A stretch of DNA of 18,362 bases from Ruminococcaceae bacterium UBA7080 (GTDB lineage Bacteria; Bacillota; Clostridia; Oscillospirales; Acutalibacteraceae), in contig DKZG01000031.1 of the NCBI GenBank assembly GCA_002493595.1, positions 1 through 18,362 of the forward strand, written 5' to 3'. The notes under the pieces are model-generated. The model was given only the letters and a program-made list of their open reading frames with translations. It did no database searches and had not been told where the DNA came from. Shown here piece by piece: positions 1-7,125 of the stretch. Position 1 is the first letter of the stretch. Each line of letters opens with the position of its first letter. The position numbers and the translations under genes were made by a program.

Positions 1-43
1 ATACAATTCTACGGCAAAGCCGTATTGCGATAGATTTCTCGAT

Positions 44-120
44 GGCCCGGTAGTTCAGCTGGTTAGAACGCTAGCCTGTCACGCTAGAGGTCGACGGTTC
101 GAGCCCGTTCCGGGTCGCCA
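44..120 (+). tRNA. tRNA-Asp (anticodon GTC)
   Basis: A full cloverleaf can be drawn. The acceptor strands GGCCCGG and CCGGGTC pair with one G-U, the anticodon loop reads CTGTCAC with GTC as anticodon, the T-arm carries GTTCGAG, and the 3' CCA is encoded. The length of 77 nt is normal. It lies 5 nt before a tRNA-Thr and was probably transcribed with it; no promoter is visible in the 43 bases upstream, so the transcript may begin before the window. Confidence 0.97.
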
Positions 121-125
121 TTTCT

Positions 126-201
126 GCTGATATGGCTCAGGTGGTAGAGCACATCCTTGGTAAGGATGAGGTCACCGGTTCAAGTCCGGTTATCAGCTCC
201 A
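126..201 (+). tRNA. tRNA-Thr (anticodon GGT)
   Basis: A 76-nt cloverleaf with a perfect acceptor stem GCTGATA/TATCAGC, anticodon stem CATCC/GGATG around the loop TTGGTAA (anticodon GGT), T-loop GTTCAAG and encoded CCA. It follows tRNA-Asp by 5 nt and is followed by an intrinsic terminator, so it ends a tRNA operon. Its 3' end is a possible phage attachment site because a lysis cassette lies just downstream, but no second copy of the 3' end is present in this window. Confidence 0.97.
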
Positions 202-206
202 AAGAT

Positions 207-252
207 AAAACCTTGAAAACGCTTGATTTTAAGCGGCTTTCAAGGTTTTTTT
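207..252 (+). terminator. Intrinsic terminator of the tRNA operon
   Basis: AAAACCTTGAAA at 207-218 pairs with the CTTTCAAGGTTTT segment ending near 249, enclosing an inner ACGCTT/AAGCGG pairing, and is followed by an unbroken T run (246-252). It starts 5 nt after the tRNA-Thr CCA end. Confidence 0.9.
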
Positions 253-311
253 GTTTTGAATTTACAAAAATTAAGAACTATTCAAATTTTCTCAATTCTA
301 CTCATAAGGTA

Positions 312-346
312 CCCGTTTGGTGTCCCCGTCTCTGAACGGAAACGGG
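312..346. repeat. Imperfect GC-rich hairpin between tRNAs and lysis cassette
   Basis: CCCGTTT (312-318) pairs with AAACGGG (340-346), and inside it CCGT (326-329) pairs with ACGG (336-339), leaving a seven-base bulge on the 5' side. It lies 19 bases past the stop codon of the minus-strand lysin, where a terminator would be expected, but no clear T run follows on either strand. The rest of 254-364 holds nothing I recognise. Confidence 0.5.
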
Positions 347-364
347 CATGATTGCTAAACTGCA

Positions 365-1219
365 TTAACGCATCCAGTTTGTGTTATTGTTATATGCAGT
401 AATCCAACCGGATGGACAGCGCACCATCACTTTTTTCTTTTTTGCATCTTTGAATGCTTCAAGAACGGTTACTTTTGTGCCCTTTTTAAAATAAGCATTA
501 TTAGCGGACTTCTTTGATGTTGCATGTTTTTTTCCGTCCGCTGTCAGTTCTTTGACCTTTTTTCTTGTTTTGGCATTTTTGTCAGCATATACACCTCTCA
601 CATCTGTTATGGTATATGCCTTATCTATCTTATAATCGGGCAGATTTTCTTTAGGCTTATCATAATTTATCAGCCAGTAACAGGGATTCCTGTCTTTCGA
701 GGCTTTTGAAATCTCGTCGATTTTTACTCTTGCGCCGTATTTTGTTGCCATTTCAATTCTCTGTGGTCTGCTGTATTGTTCATATTTGCCGCTGTAAAGC
801 TGCGGATCATAAACATCTACTACATCTTTATCAAACAGTGCAACCGCTGTCACAAAATGACCCGATGTTGAAAAAACATTATAAGCATCACCTTGATTGA
901 TGATTGCCATATTTCCTTTCTTTAAATGAGAAAGCAACTCATCGTTAAGCTGTGTTGCTTTAAAACTGAATTCGGGATGGGCTTTGCAAACAGCTTTAAG
1001 CAGTTTATCTATATCTGTTCCATCGCTTATTCTTGCTCCGCTTGACTGTGACAAATCCCTCATTTTTTTTACACTGTATAATTCTTTGCCGCAGGCGTTA
1101 TTGATTGCTATGCAAGCGGCTACCACACCGCATCCGCCTATGGCAATCGTTGTTTTTGTACCATCCGGTTTATTATACTGCTCATTGTCATAATCGTTTT
1201 GATTATAATAGAACATCAT
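365..1219 (-). CDS. C39-like cysteine peptidase with SH3-like C-terminus, probable phage-type lysin
   Basis: A 284-residue protein with no signal peptide or membrane segment. The N-terminal part looks like a C39-like papain-fold peptidase: a G-G-C-G-V motif with Cys30, a G-H-F motif with His121 and a D-P motif at Asp138, in the right order for a Cys/His/Asp triad. From about residue 205 the sequence is Lys-rich and resembles a bacterial SH3 repeat (K-G-T-K-V-T-V-L near the start, G-W-I near the end), usually a cell-wall binder. It follows a holin gene with an ATGA overlap, so it is most likely the wall-degrading enzyme of a lysis cassette. GGGGAGG lies 3 nt from the first ATG and 6 nt from a second ATG at 1216, which may be the true start. 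The exact bond cleaved cannot be told; a secreted adhesin or a processing protease are alternatives. Confidence 0.8.
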   Translation of the reverse strand: MMFYYNQNDYDNEQYNKPDGTKTTIAIGGCGVVAACIAINNACGKELYSVKKMRDLSQSSGARISDGTDIDKLLKAVCKAHPEFSFKATQLNDELLSHLKKGNMAIINQGDAYNVFSTSGHFVTAVALFDKDVVDVYDPQLYSGKYEQYSRPQRIEMATKYGARVKIDEISKASKDRNPCYWLINYDKPKENLPDYKIDKAYTITDVRGVYADKNAKTRKKVKELTADGKKHATSKKSANNAYFKKGTKVTVLEAFKDAKKKKVMVRCPSGWITAYNNNTNWMR

Positions 1220-1455
1220 TTTCCTCCCCTTAGTTCTTTCAAATATTCATCTGCCTGTTTTGCTTCCTTGGTAAATGAATTATTATGCCACCAGCTTGTT
1301 AATACACTGTAAAGTAAAAACACCACAGATACAATATCACTGACAAGCTCATCTCCGATAGGAAGCGCCTTTATACCAAAACGTTCCAGAACAATATTGA
1401 TAACAGACAAAACCAAAATGACTGTTCTTATTATCGCTGCTTTATCTGCCTTCAT
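1216..1455 (-). CDS. Phage holin, SPP1 family
   Basis: A 79-residue membrane protein with two predicted helices (about 8-23 and 37-54) and a charged C-terminal tail. The segment W-W-H-N-N-S-F-T at 55-62 followed by an A-x-x-A-D motif is typical of SPP1-type holins, which form the membrane lesion that lets an endolysin reach the wall. The ATG at 1455 was chosen over a TTG at 1488 because the family normally begins close to a first M-K segment and an AGAGGGGG ribosome site lies 11 nt upstream. It overlaps the upstream XhlA-like gene by 14 bases and its TGA stop overlaps the lysin ATG, so the three genes are translationally coupled. Confidence 0.87.
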   Translation of the reverse strand: MKADKAAIIRTVILVLSVINIVLERFGIKALPIGDELVSDIVSVVFLLYSVLTSWWHNNSFTKEAKQADEYLKELRGGK

Positions 1456-1681
1456 TGCTGCAAAAACCCCCTCTTTCAATATCGTCAACTCTGTGATTAA
1501 GCTCCTTAATCCTTTCCTCTACAACAGGAATACGCTCGGCAAAAGAATTGTGCTTATCCACCTTTTGCTCTAACTGTTCAAGGCGAAAGGAGGTCAGCTT
1601 TGACGAGGTAATAATACCTGCAAAGGAGCCGATTAATGTGCCGGCCATTGCAACAAGTGCAACAATTATTTCTTTATCCAT
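1442..1681 (-). CDS. XhlA-like holin-associated membrane protein with coiled coil
   Basis: A 79-residue protein with one N-terminal membrane helix (about residues 5-25, ending in G-S-F-A-G-I-I) followed by a heptad-rich stretch (about 30-68: R-L-E-Q-L-E-Q-K-V, E-E-R-I-K-E-L) that should form a coiled coil. Small proteins of this build sit before the holin in many clostridial prophage lysis modules and are loosely annotated as haemolysin XhlA-like; their exact role, perhaps holin assistance or timing, is not established. Classic XhlA has its membrane helix at the C-terminus, so the order here is reversed. AAGGAG lies 6 nt before the ATG. It is the first gene of the cassette. Confidence 0.75.
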   Translation of the reverse strand: MDKEIIVALVAMAGTLIGSFAGIITSSKLTSFRLEQLEQKVDKHNSFAERIPVVEERIKELNHRVDDIERGGFCSNEGR

Positions 1682-1731
1682 AAATTACTCCTTTTAATAT
1701 ATTTCAGAGCTGAGACCCTCTGCACCTTTAC

Positions 1732-1760
1732 ATATTATGCAAGGCATTCAATGATTGCAA
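1732..1760 (-). promoter_or_regulatory. SigmaA-type promoter of the lysis cassette
   Basis: Read on the minus strand: TTGCAA (1760-1755), a 17-bp spacer, then TAATAT (1737-1732). Transcription would begin near 1725 and give a leader of about 45 nt before the XhlA-like gene. Confidence 0.6.
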
Positions 1761-1773
1761 TAAAAATTTGCAA
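1755..1773. promoter_or_regulatory. Possible operator: paired TTGCAA palindromes over the -35 box
   Basis: The 6-bp palindrome TTGCAA occurs at 1755-1760 and again at 1768-1773, separated by TAAAAAT, giving a 19-bp dyad. The first copy is also the -35 box of the lysis promoter, so a protein bound here could block it. The cognate regulator is not in the window. Confidence 0.35.
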
Positions 1774-1843
1774 ATACAAACCAAATTGTCCCAAAAATGA
1801 CACTTTTCATATAGTGCATATACCGTATAATATATATGGCGTT

Positions 1844-1890
1844 CGGTGAATACCCGCTTCGCAATATCTGTATATTTATTCATTTCACCG
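1844..1890. repeat. Inverted repeat in the divergent control region
   Basis: CGGTGAA (1844-1850) and TTCACCG (1884-1890) are exact inverse copies 33 bases apart and bracket the ARG-box-like site. ACCGTATAA also occurs twice as a direct repeat (1822-1830 and 1887-1895). Apart from these elements and the promoters, the 303-base gap from 1682 to 1984 holds no gene that I can see. Confidence 0.4.
1869..1882. promoter_or_regulatory. ARG-box-like operator (ArgR/AhrC site)
   Basis: TGTATATTTATTCA differs by one base from the palindromic ARG-box core TGAAT-4-ATTCA. It lies 36 bp upstream of the argC -35 box, farther than the usual overlap with the promoter, so it may be an auxiliary site. Repression of the arginine operon by ArgR with arginine as co-repressor is known for the family; here it is an inference from one motif. 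Confidence 0.45.
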
Positions 1891-1918
1891 TATAAATATT
1901 AATATTTTCGAAATTCTA

Positions 1919-1946
1919 TTGACATTATAATCCTGCTGTGTATAAT
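1919..1946 (+). promoter_or_regulatory. SigmaA promoter of the arginine operon
   Basis: A consensus TTGACA (1919-1924), a 16-bp spacer and a consensus TATAAT (1941-1946). Transcription should begin near 1953, leaving a leader of about 30 nt before argC, too short for an attenuator or riboswitch. Both hexamers are perfect, so the operon is probably strong when not repressed. Confidence 0.85.
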
Positions 1947-1984
1947 AAATAAGATATTATATAGCATCGGAGTATTGTATAAAA

Positions 1985-2926
1985 ATGAAAAAAGTATTCA
2001 TTGACGGCAAGGACGGCACAACCGGACTGAAAATATATAACAGATTTGAAAACAGAAACGATATTGAATTGCTGCTTATTGACAGCGATAAGCGCAAGGA
2101 TGCTAAGGAAAGAGCACGACTTATAAATGAGAGTGATATTACATTTTTATGTCTTCCTGACACAGCATCTATTGAAGCAGTCTCATTCGTTGAAAATAAA
2201 AACACAAAAATCATAGACACATCCACAGCACACAGAACCTTGCCCGACTGGGCCTATGGCTTTGCTGAGCTTAGTTGCACACACAGAAATAAAATCAAAG
2301 ACAGCAGACGAATTGCCGTGCCCGGCTGCTATGCCAGCGGATTTAATTCCATTGTTTATCCTCTTGTGCAAAGTGGTTTTATCAGCAGAGAATATGACAT
2401 TGTATGTTTTGCTATGAGCGGGTACACAGGAGCCGGCAAAAAGGGAATTGCTCAGTATGAGAATGAAAACCGCAACGAGGAGCTCAAGGCACCAAGACTT
2501 TATGCACTTACTCAGGAGCATAAACATCTCAAGGAAATGAAAGCAATAAGCAAACTTGATAAAACGCCTATATTCTCGCCAATCATCTGTGACTATCCCC
2601 GTGGCATGGTGGTAACCATACCTCTTTATGCAGACAAAATGAGTAAAAAGTACTCAAAAGCTGACATTCAAAGCATGTTTGCTGAACATTATGCCGATTC
2701 CGATATAGTTAAGGTGCGACCTCTGGATTATACACAGGGCATGATCGGTGCCAATCATTTTGCAGGGCGCGATGATATGGAAATCGAAATTAACGGAAAT
2801 GATGACAGAATTCTCATTACATCACGATTTGATAATCTTGGCAAGGGAGCGTCAGGCGCTGCAATCCAGTGCATGAATATTGCAATGGGAATTGATGAAA
2901 AAACAGGACTTAACATAGGAGAATAA
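1985..2926 (+). CDS. argC: N-acetyl-gamma-glutamyl-phosphate reductase (class 2)
   Basis: This cytosolic enzyme reduces N-acetylglutamyl-phosphate to the semialdehyde with NADPH, the third step of ornithine synthesis. The 313-residue length and the N-terminal motif F-I-D-G-K-D-G-T-T-G fit the shorter class 2 ArgC (TIGR01851-type) rather than the roughly 345-residue class 1 usual in Firmicutes. The catalytic cysteine is in V-P-G-C-Y-A (Cys115); S-T-A-H-R-T near 80-85 and G-A-N-H-F-A-G-R later are also class signatures. The ATG is preceded by GGAG at a rather long spacing of about 12 nt. First gene of the operon, 5 bases before argJ. Function is secure because of the motifs and because argJ, argB and argD follow. 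Confidence 0.95.
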   Translation: MKKVFIDGKDGTTGLKIYNRFENRNDIELLLIDSDKRKDAKERARLINESDITFLCLPDTASIEAVSFVENKNTKIIDTSTAHRTLPDWAYGFAELSCTHRNKIKDSRRIAVPGCYASGFNSIVYPLVQSGFISREYDIVCFAMSGYTGAGKKGIAQYENENRNEELKAPRLYALTQEHKHLKEMKAISKLDKTPIFSPIICDYPRGMVVTIPLYADKMSKKYSKADIQSMFAEHYADSDIVKVRPLDYTQGMIGANHFAGRDDMEIEINGNDDRILITSRFDNLGKGASGAAIQCMNIAMGIDEKTGLNIGE

Positions 2927-2931
2927 TATAC

Positions 2932-4185
2932 ATGGAATTTCAATATATTGACGGCGGAATATGCGCTGCCAAAGGTTTTAAAGCAAACGGCACATACTGC
3001 GGCATAAAAAAGCCGAGTATTGACAGGCAAAGCCCGGACATCAAGCATAAAAATGATATATGCCTTTATGTCAGTGATACGGTGTGCAATGCAGCAGCAG
3101 TTTACACACAAAACAAGGTAAAGGGTGCACCGATTCTTGTAACTAAAGCAAATTTAGAGAAAAGCGGCGGTAAGGCAATTGCCGTTATAGCCAATTCCAA
3201 AAATGCAAATACCTGCAATGCAGACGGTGTGGAAAAGGCAGACAGAATGTGTCAGCTTACAGCAGACGCACTGAATATACCCAAAGAGCAGGTTATCGTT
3301 GCCAGCACCGGTGTCATTGGACAGATACTGCCGATTGAACCGATTGAGAAAGCTGTACCCGTTCTGGTCAAAGGCTTGAGCTATGACAAAAATGCACAAG
3401 CTGCAACTGCTATTATGACTACGGATACCGTAAAAAAGGAATTTGCAGTTGAGTTTAAAATCGGCGAAAGTATCTGCCGTTTAGGCGGTATGGCAAAAGG
3501 CAGCGGAATGATACATCCCAATATGGCCACAACGCTAAATTTTATCACCACAGACTGTGCCATTTCGGCAGAGCTTTTGCAAAAAGCTCTCAGCGAAATT
3601 GTAAAAGTAACATACAACTGTCTTTCAATTGACGGTGACACGTCAACAAACGATATGGTATGCCTCATGGCAAACGGACTTGCACTTAATAATGAAATTA
3701 CGGATGAGGGCGAAGAATATGAAATTTTCAAAAAAGCGCTTTATGAAGTAATGGCAAATCTGACAAGAATGCTGGCCAAGGATGGTGAAGGTGCAAGCAA
3801 GCTGCTTGAATGCATTTGCACAGGCGCCCCCGATAAAAACACGGCTATTACCGTTGCAAAAAGTGTTGTCTGCTCATCTCTCTTTAAAGCAGCAATGTTC
3901 GGAGAAGATGCCAATTGGGGCAGAGTGCTCTGTGCTATAGGCTATGCTGATGCTGATTTTGACATTGACAAAGTTGATGTTCTTTTAAAATCGGACAAGG
4001 GCAGTATTACGGTTTGTCAAAATGGAGCAGGCATTATATTCAGCGAGGAAAAAGCAGCTGATATCCTGTCAAGCGATGAAATTTTTATTGACATAAATCT
4101 TAAACAAGGCAGTGAACAGGCTACTGCCTGGGGCTGTGATTTGACATATGATTATGTAAAAATTAACGGAGATTACAGAACCTGA
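2932..4185 (+). CDS. argJ: Glutamate N-acetyltransferase / ornithine acetyltransferase ArgJ
   Basis: ArgJ moves the acetyl group from N-acetylornithine to glutamate, recycling it and releasing ornithine; some members also use acetyl-CoA to make N-acetylglutamate. The 417-residue precursor has the self-cleavage motif H-P-N-M-A-T-T-L: cleavage is expected between Ala199 and Thr200, with Thr200 becoming the N-terminal nucleophile of the beta chain. The usual motif is M-A-T-M-L, so residue 201 is slightly unusual. The region G-E-D-A-N-W-G-R near the C-terminal third is also conserved. AGGAG lies 10 nt before the ATG, within the end of argC. No argA is visible here, so ArgJ may supply both activities; whether it is mono- or bifunctional cannot be decided from sequence. 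Confidence 0.95.
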   Translation: MEFQYIDGGICAAKGFKANGTYCGIKKPSIDRQSPDIKHKNDICLYVSDTVCNAAAVYTQNKVKGAPILVTKANLEKSGGKAIAVIANSKNANTCNADGVEKADRMCQLTADALNIPKEQVIVASTGVIGQILPIEPIEKAVPVLVKGLSYDKNAQAATAIMTTDTVKKEFAVEFKIGESICRLGGMAKGSGMIHPNMATTLNFITTDCAISAELLQKALSEIVKVTYNCLSIDGDTSTNDMVCLMANGLALNNEITDEGEEYEIFKKALYEVMANLTRMLAKDGEGASKLLECICTGAPDKNTAITVAKSVVCSSLFKAAMFGEDANWGRVLCAIGYADADFDIDKVDVLLKSDKGSITVCQNGAGIIFSEEKAADILSSDEIFIDINLKQGSEQATAWGCDLTYDYVKINGDYRT

Positions 4186-4200
4186 AAGGAAAATAAAGCA

Positions 4201-5058
4201 ATGGATATAAACAATGCTCAAAAAGCAGAAATACTGGCACACGCACTGCCGCATATACAAATGTACAGAAAAAAAATCATTGTTGTAAAATACGGCGGCA
4301 ATGCAATGATAAACGAAGAGCTTAAAGAAGCTGTTATGCGTGATTTGGTTCTTCTTACAACAATAGGAATAAAGGTAGTGCTTGTCCATGGCGGCGGACC
4401 GGCCATCAACAAAACACTCGACAAAATGAATATTGAAAGCAAATTTGCAGATGGTTTAAGAGTTACCGACAAAGATACCATTGACGTTGTGCAAATGGTG
4501 CTTGCGGGAAAAGTGAACAAGGATTTGGCCTGTCAAATCGGCAACTACGGCGGCCATGCAATCGGTCTGTCGGGAATGGATGCAAACATGCTCAAATGCA
4601 GACCACTGGATAATACGCACGGATATGTGGGAGAAATTACCGAGGTGAATACAGATGCTGTCAGCGAAATTCTGAATCACAGCTGGATACCCGTTATATC
4701 CACAATCGGCTATGATAATGACGGCAACTGCTATAACATCAATGCAGATACTGCAGCTGCTGCAATAGCAGGCGCACTTAAAGCTGAGGCACTTGTATCC
4801 ATGACAGACATTGTAGGACTTCTGCGCGACAAGGACGATGACTCCACCCTTATCCACAGAGTATATATTTCAGACACTCCGGCACTCATTGCCGAAGGCA
4901 TTATCAGCGGAGGTATGATACCTAAAATCGACTCCATGACACAAGCCCTTCGTGAGGGTGTGAAAAAAGCATTTATTATTGACGGACGAGTTCCCCACTC
5001 CATATTGATGGAATTACTAACCGATGAGGGTATGGGAACCATGTTCAGAAGCAGGTGA
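4201..5058 (+). CDS. argB: Acetylglutamate kinase
   Basis: Phosphorylates N-acetylglutamate with ATP, the second step of the pathway, as an amino-acid-kinase-fold enzyme. Visible signatures are Lys30 in V-V-K-Y-G-G-N-A-M, the glycine loop V-H-G-G-G-P-A-I-N at 62-70, M-T-D-I-V-G-L-L and, at the C-terminus, D-E-G-M-G-T-M-F. The 285-residue length, the extra N-terminal helix (L-A-H-A-L-P-H-I-Q-M-Y) and the C-terminal glycine motif are features of the hexameric arginine-inhibited kinases, so feedback inhibition by arginine is likely though not shown. AAAGGAAA precedes the ATG; the gene starts 15 bases after argJ. Its end lies 4 bases before argD. Confidence 0.95.
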   Translation: MDINNAQKAEILAHALPHIQMYRKKIIVVKYGGNAMINEELKEAVMRDLVLLTTIGIKVVLVHGGGPAINKTLDKMNIESKFADGLRVTDKDTIDVVQMVLAGKVNKDLACQIGNYGGHAIGLSGMDANMLKCRPLDNTHGYVGEITEVNTDAVSEILNHSWIPVISTIGYDNDGNCYNINADTAAAAIAGALKAEALVSMTDIVGLLRDKDDDSTLIHRVYISDTPALIAEGIISGGMIPKIDSMTQALREGVKKAFIIDGRVPHSILMELLTDEGMGTMFRSR

Positions 5059-5062
5059 CAAA

Positions 5063-6223
5063 ATGAATACGAAAGAATTAGACAACAAATATGTTGCTCA
5101 CTCATACGGCAGATTTGATGTAGCCCTAAAGGAAGGACACGGCTCAACACTGTATGATGAGGATGGTAAAAAATACATAGATTTCGGTTCAGGCATCGGT
5201 GTAACAGCATTCGGCATCGCTGATAATGTGTGGAAAAAAGCCGTAACCGAGCAGCTTGACAAACTGCAGCATGTAAGCAATCTCTATTATACCTCTCCCT
5301 GTGCAAAGCTCGCTCAGCTTCTTTGTGAAAAAACAGGCATGAAAAAGGTATTCTTTTCAAACAGCGGAGCCGAAGCAAACGAAGGAGCAATAAAATTTGC
5401 AAGAAAATATTCGTCTGATAAATACGGAGAAGGACGAAGTACGATTATCACACTTGTAAACTCTTTTCACGGAAGAACAATTACAACACTCGCTGCAACG
5501 GGACAGGATGGATTTCATACTTCTTTCGGTCCCTTTACACCCGGCTTCAAGTACTGTCCGGCAAATGATATTGAAGCACTGAAAAAAATGGCATCGGATG
5601 ATGTTTGCGCAATTATGTTTGAATGTATACAGGGAGAAGGCGGCGTCAATAATCTTGACTATGCATTTGTCAAACAAATTGAAAAAACGGCAAACGAAAA
5701 GGACATACTGATGGTTGTTGACGAAGTACAGACCGGAAACGGAAGAACCGGAAAATACTTTGCATATGAAAACTTTGACATACAACCCGATATTGTTTCA
5801 ACAGCCAAAGGACTTGCCGGCGGTTTGCCAATGGGTGCTGTGCTCTTTGGTGAAAAGGTTAAAAATATTGTTACCGCAGGCTCTCACGGCTCAACCTTCG
5901 GCGGAAATCCGATTTGTGCGGCCGGTGCATGTTCCATCGTCGAAAGAATAGATGACGCATTTCTGGCCGACGTAAGAAAAAAGAGTGCGTATATAAAAGA
6001 ATATCTAATCAATGTAAAAGGTGTAAAATCTATTTCAGGAATGGGATTAATGCTTGGCATTGAGCTTGAAAAGCCTGCAAAAGAAATTGCAGATGAATGC
6101 CTCAAAAGCGGACTATTGGTATTGACAGCAAAAACAAAAATCAGACTTCTGCCTGCACTGAATATCAGTCAGACAGAGCTTGATGAAGGATTAAAAATTC
6201 TGAAAGGAGTAATTGAAAAATGA
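5063..6223 (+). CDS. argD: Acetylornithine aminotransferase
   Basis: A PLP enzyme of class III (386 residues) that converts N-acetylglutamate semialdehyde and glutamate to N-acetylornithine. Lys249 in S-T-A-K-G-L-A-G-G binds PLP; V-V-D-E-V-Q-T-G-N-G-R-T-G holds the cofactor-contacting Asp, and F-S-N-S-G-A-E-A-N-E is the phosphate-binding segment. The frame is open upstream to 5024, but the ATG at 5063 is preferred: it has AGGTGA in front, lies 4 bases after the argB stop and gives the family length. Members of the family can also act on succinyl-DAP in lysine synthesis, worth noting given the DapF module at the end of this operon. The stop overlaps argF (ATGA). Confidence 0.95.
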   Translation: MNTKELDNKYVAHSYGRFDVALKEGHGSTLYDEDGKKYIDFGSGIGVTAFGIADNVWKKAVTEQLDKLQHVSNLYYTSPCAKLAQLLCEKTGMKKVFFSNSGAEANEGAIKFARKYSSDKYGEGRSTIITLVNSFHGRTITTLAATGQDGFHTSFGPFTPGFKYCPANDIEALKKMASDDVCAIMFECIQGEGGVNNLDYAFVKQIEKTANEKDILMVVDEVQTGNGRTGKYFAYENFDIQPDIVSTAKGLAGGLPMGAVLFGEKVKNIVTAGSHGSTFGGNPICAAGACSIVERIDDAFLADVRKKSAYIKEYLINVKGVKSISGMGLMLGIELEKPAKEIADECLKSGLLVLTAKTKIRLLPALNISQTELDEGLKILKGVIEK

Positions 6224-7122
6224 AGCACTTATTAAAATTACAGGATCTTGATCAAAAGGAAATACTTGATATACTCAACTTGGCGGATCAGCTCAAGTAT
6301 GAAACCAAACATGGTATCGAGCATCATCACCTTAAAGGAAAAACACTCGGTATGATTTTCCAAAAAAGCTCAACCAGAACCAGAGTAAGCTTTGAAACCG
6401 GTATGTATCAATTGGGCGGCCAGGCTCTTTTCCTTTCAAACAGGGATTTGCAAATTGGCAGAGGTGAACCTGTGGAGGATACTGCAAGAGTTCTTTCACG
6501 CTACCTTGACGGAATTATGATACGAACCTTTGAACAGCAGGAGGTTGAGGATCTGGCAAAATACGGTTCAATCCCGATTATTAACGGACTCACCGATTAT
6601 TGCCACCCCTGTCAGGTGCTTGCCGATCTTATGACAATACGCGAGCACAAAATGAGCTTTGACGGTCTTAAATTCTGCTTTATCGGCGACGGAAACAATA
6701 TGGCCAACAGTCTTATTGCAGGTGCAATAAAAATGGGTATGAGCTGTGCAATTGCCTGTCCCGACGATTATAAGCCCGATGCAGGAATAATGAAATGGGC
6801 CAAAGAAAACGGTGACTTCATGTGCAGTAACGATATTCTTGCCTGTGCTAAGGATGCTGATATTCTTTATACGGATGTATGGGCATCCATGGGACAGGAA
6901 GAGGAAAAGGTCCAAAGAGAAAAGATTTTCAAAAATTTCCAAATTAACGATGAGGTTATGTCAGCTGCTCATGATGATGCAATGGTGCTTCACTGCCTTC
7001 CTGCACACAGAGAAGAAGAAATAACCGCAAAGGTTTTTGAAGCGCATGCAAACGAAATTTTTGACGAAGCAGAAAACAGACTCCATGCACAAAAAGCAGT
7101 GCTTGTTAAATTGTTAGGTTAA
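6220..7122 (+). CDS. argF: Ornithine carbamoyltransferase
   Basis: Joins carbamoyl phosphate to ornithine to make citrulline. The 300-residue protein shows the carbamoyl-phosphate motif S-x-R-T-R (S-T-R-T-R, 51-55), H-P-C-Q (129-132), and the ornithine-binding H-C-L-P-A-H-R starting at His258. It begins in an ATGA overlap with argD, so is translationally coupled to it, and lies just ahead of carA and carB, which make its second substrate. A catabolic role (arcB) is unlikely because the neighbours are all biosynthetic. Confidence 0.96.
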   Translation: MKHLLKLQDLDQKEILDILNLADQLKYETKHGIEHHHLKGKTLGMIFQKSSTRTRVSFETGMYQLGGQALFLSNRDLQIGRGEPVEDTARVLSRYLDGIMIRTFEQQEVEDLAKYGSIPIINGLTDYCHPCQVLADLMTIREHKMSFDGLKFCFIGDGNNMANSLIAGAIKMGMSCAIACPDDYKPDAGIMKWAKENGDFMCSNDILACAKDADILYTDVWASMGQEEEKVQREKIFKNFQINDEVMSAAHDDAMVLHCLPAHREEEITAKVFEAHANEIFDEAENRLHAQKAVLVKLLG

Positions 7123-7125
7123 TTT

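Noticed and set aside
10..24. Perfect TACGGC-AAA-GCCGTA hairpin before the tRNAs
   Set aside because: A three-base loop and no following T run; too little sequence lies to its left to tell if it is a terminator or part of an upstream RNA.
132..335. Plus-strand open frame of 67 codons
   Set aside because: It lies over tRNA-Thr and its terminator; no family resemblance.
4731..5402. 223-codon minus-strand frame opposite argB/argD
   Set aside because: Shadow of the strong plus-strand genes; Cys/Leu/Arg-rich composition, no motif and no ribosome site.
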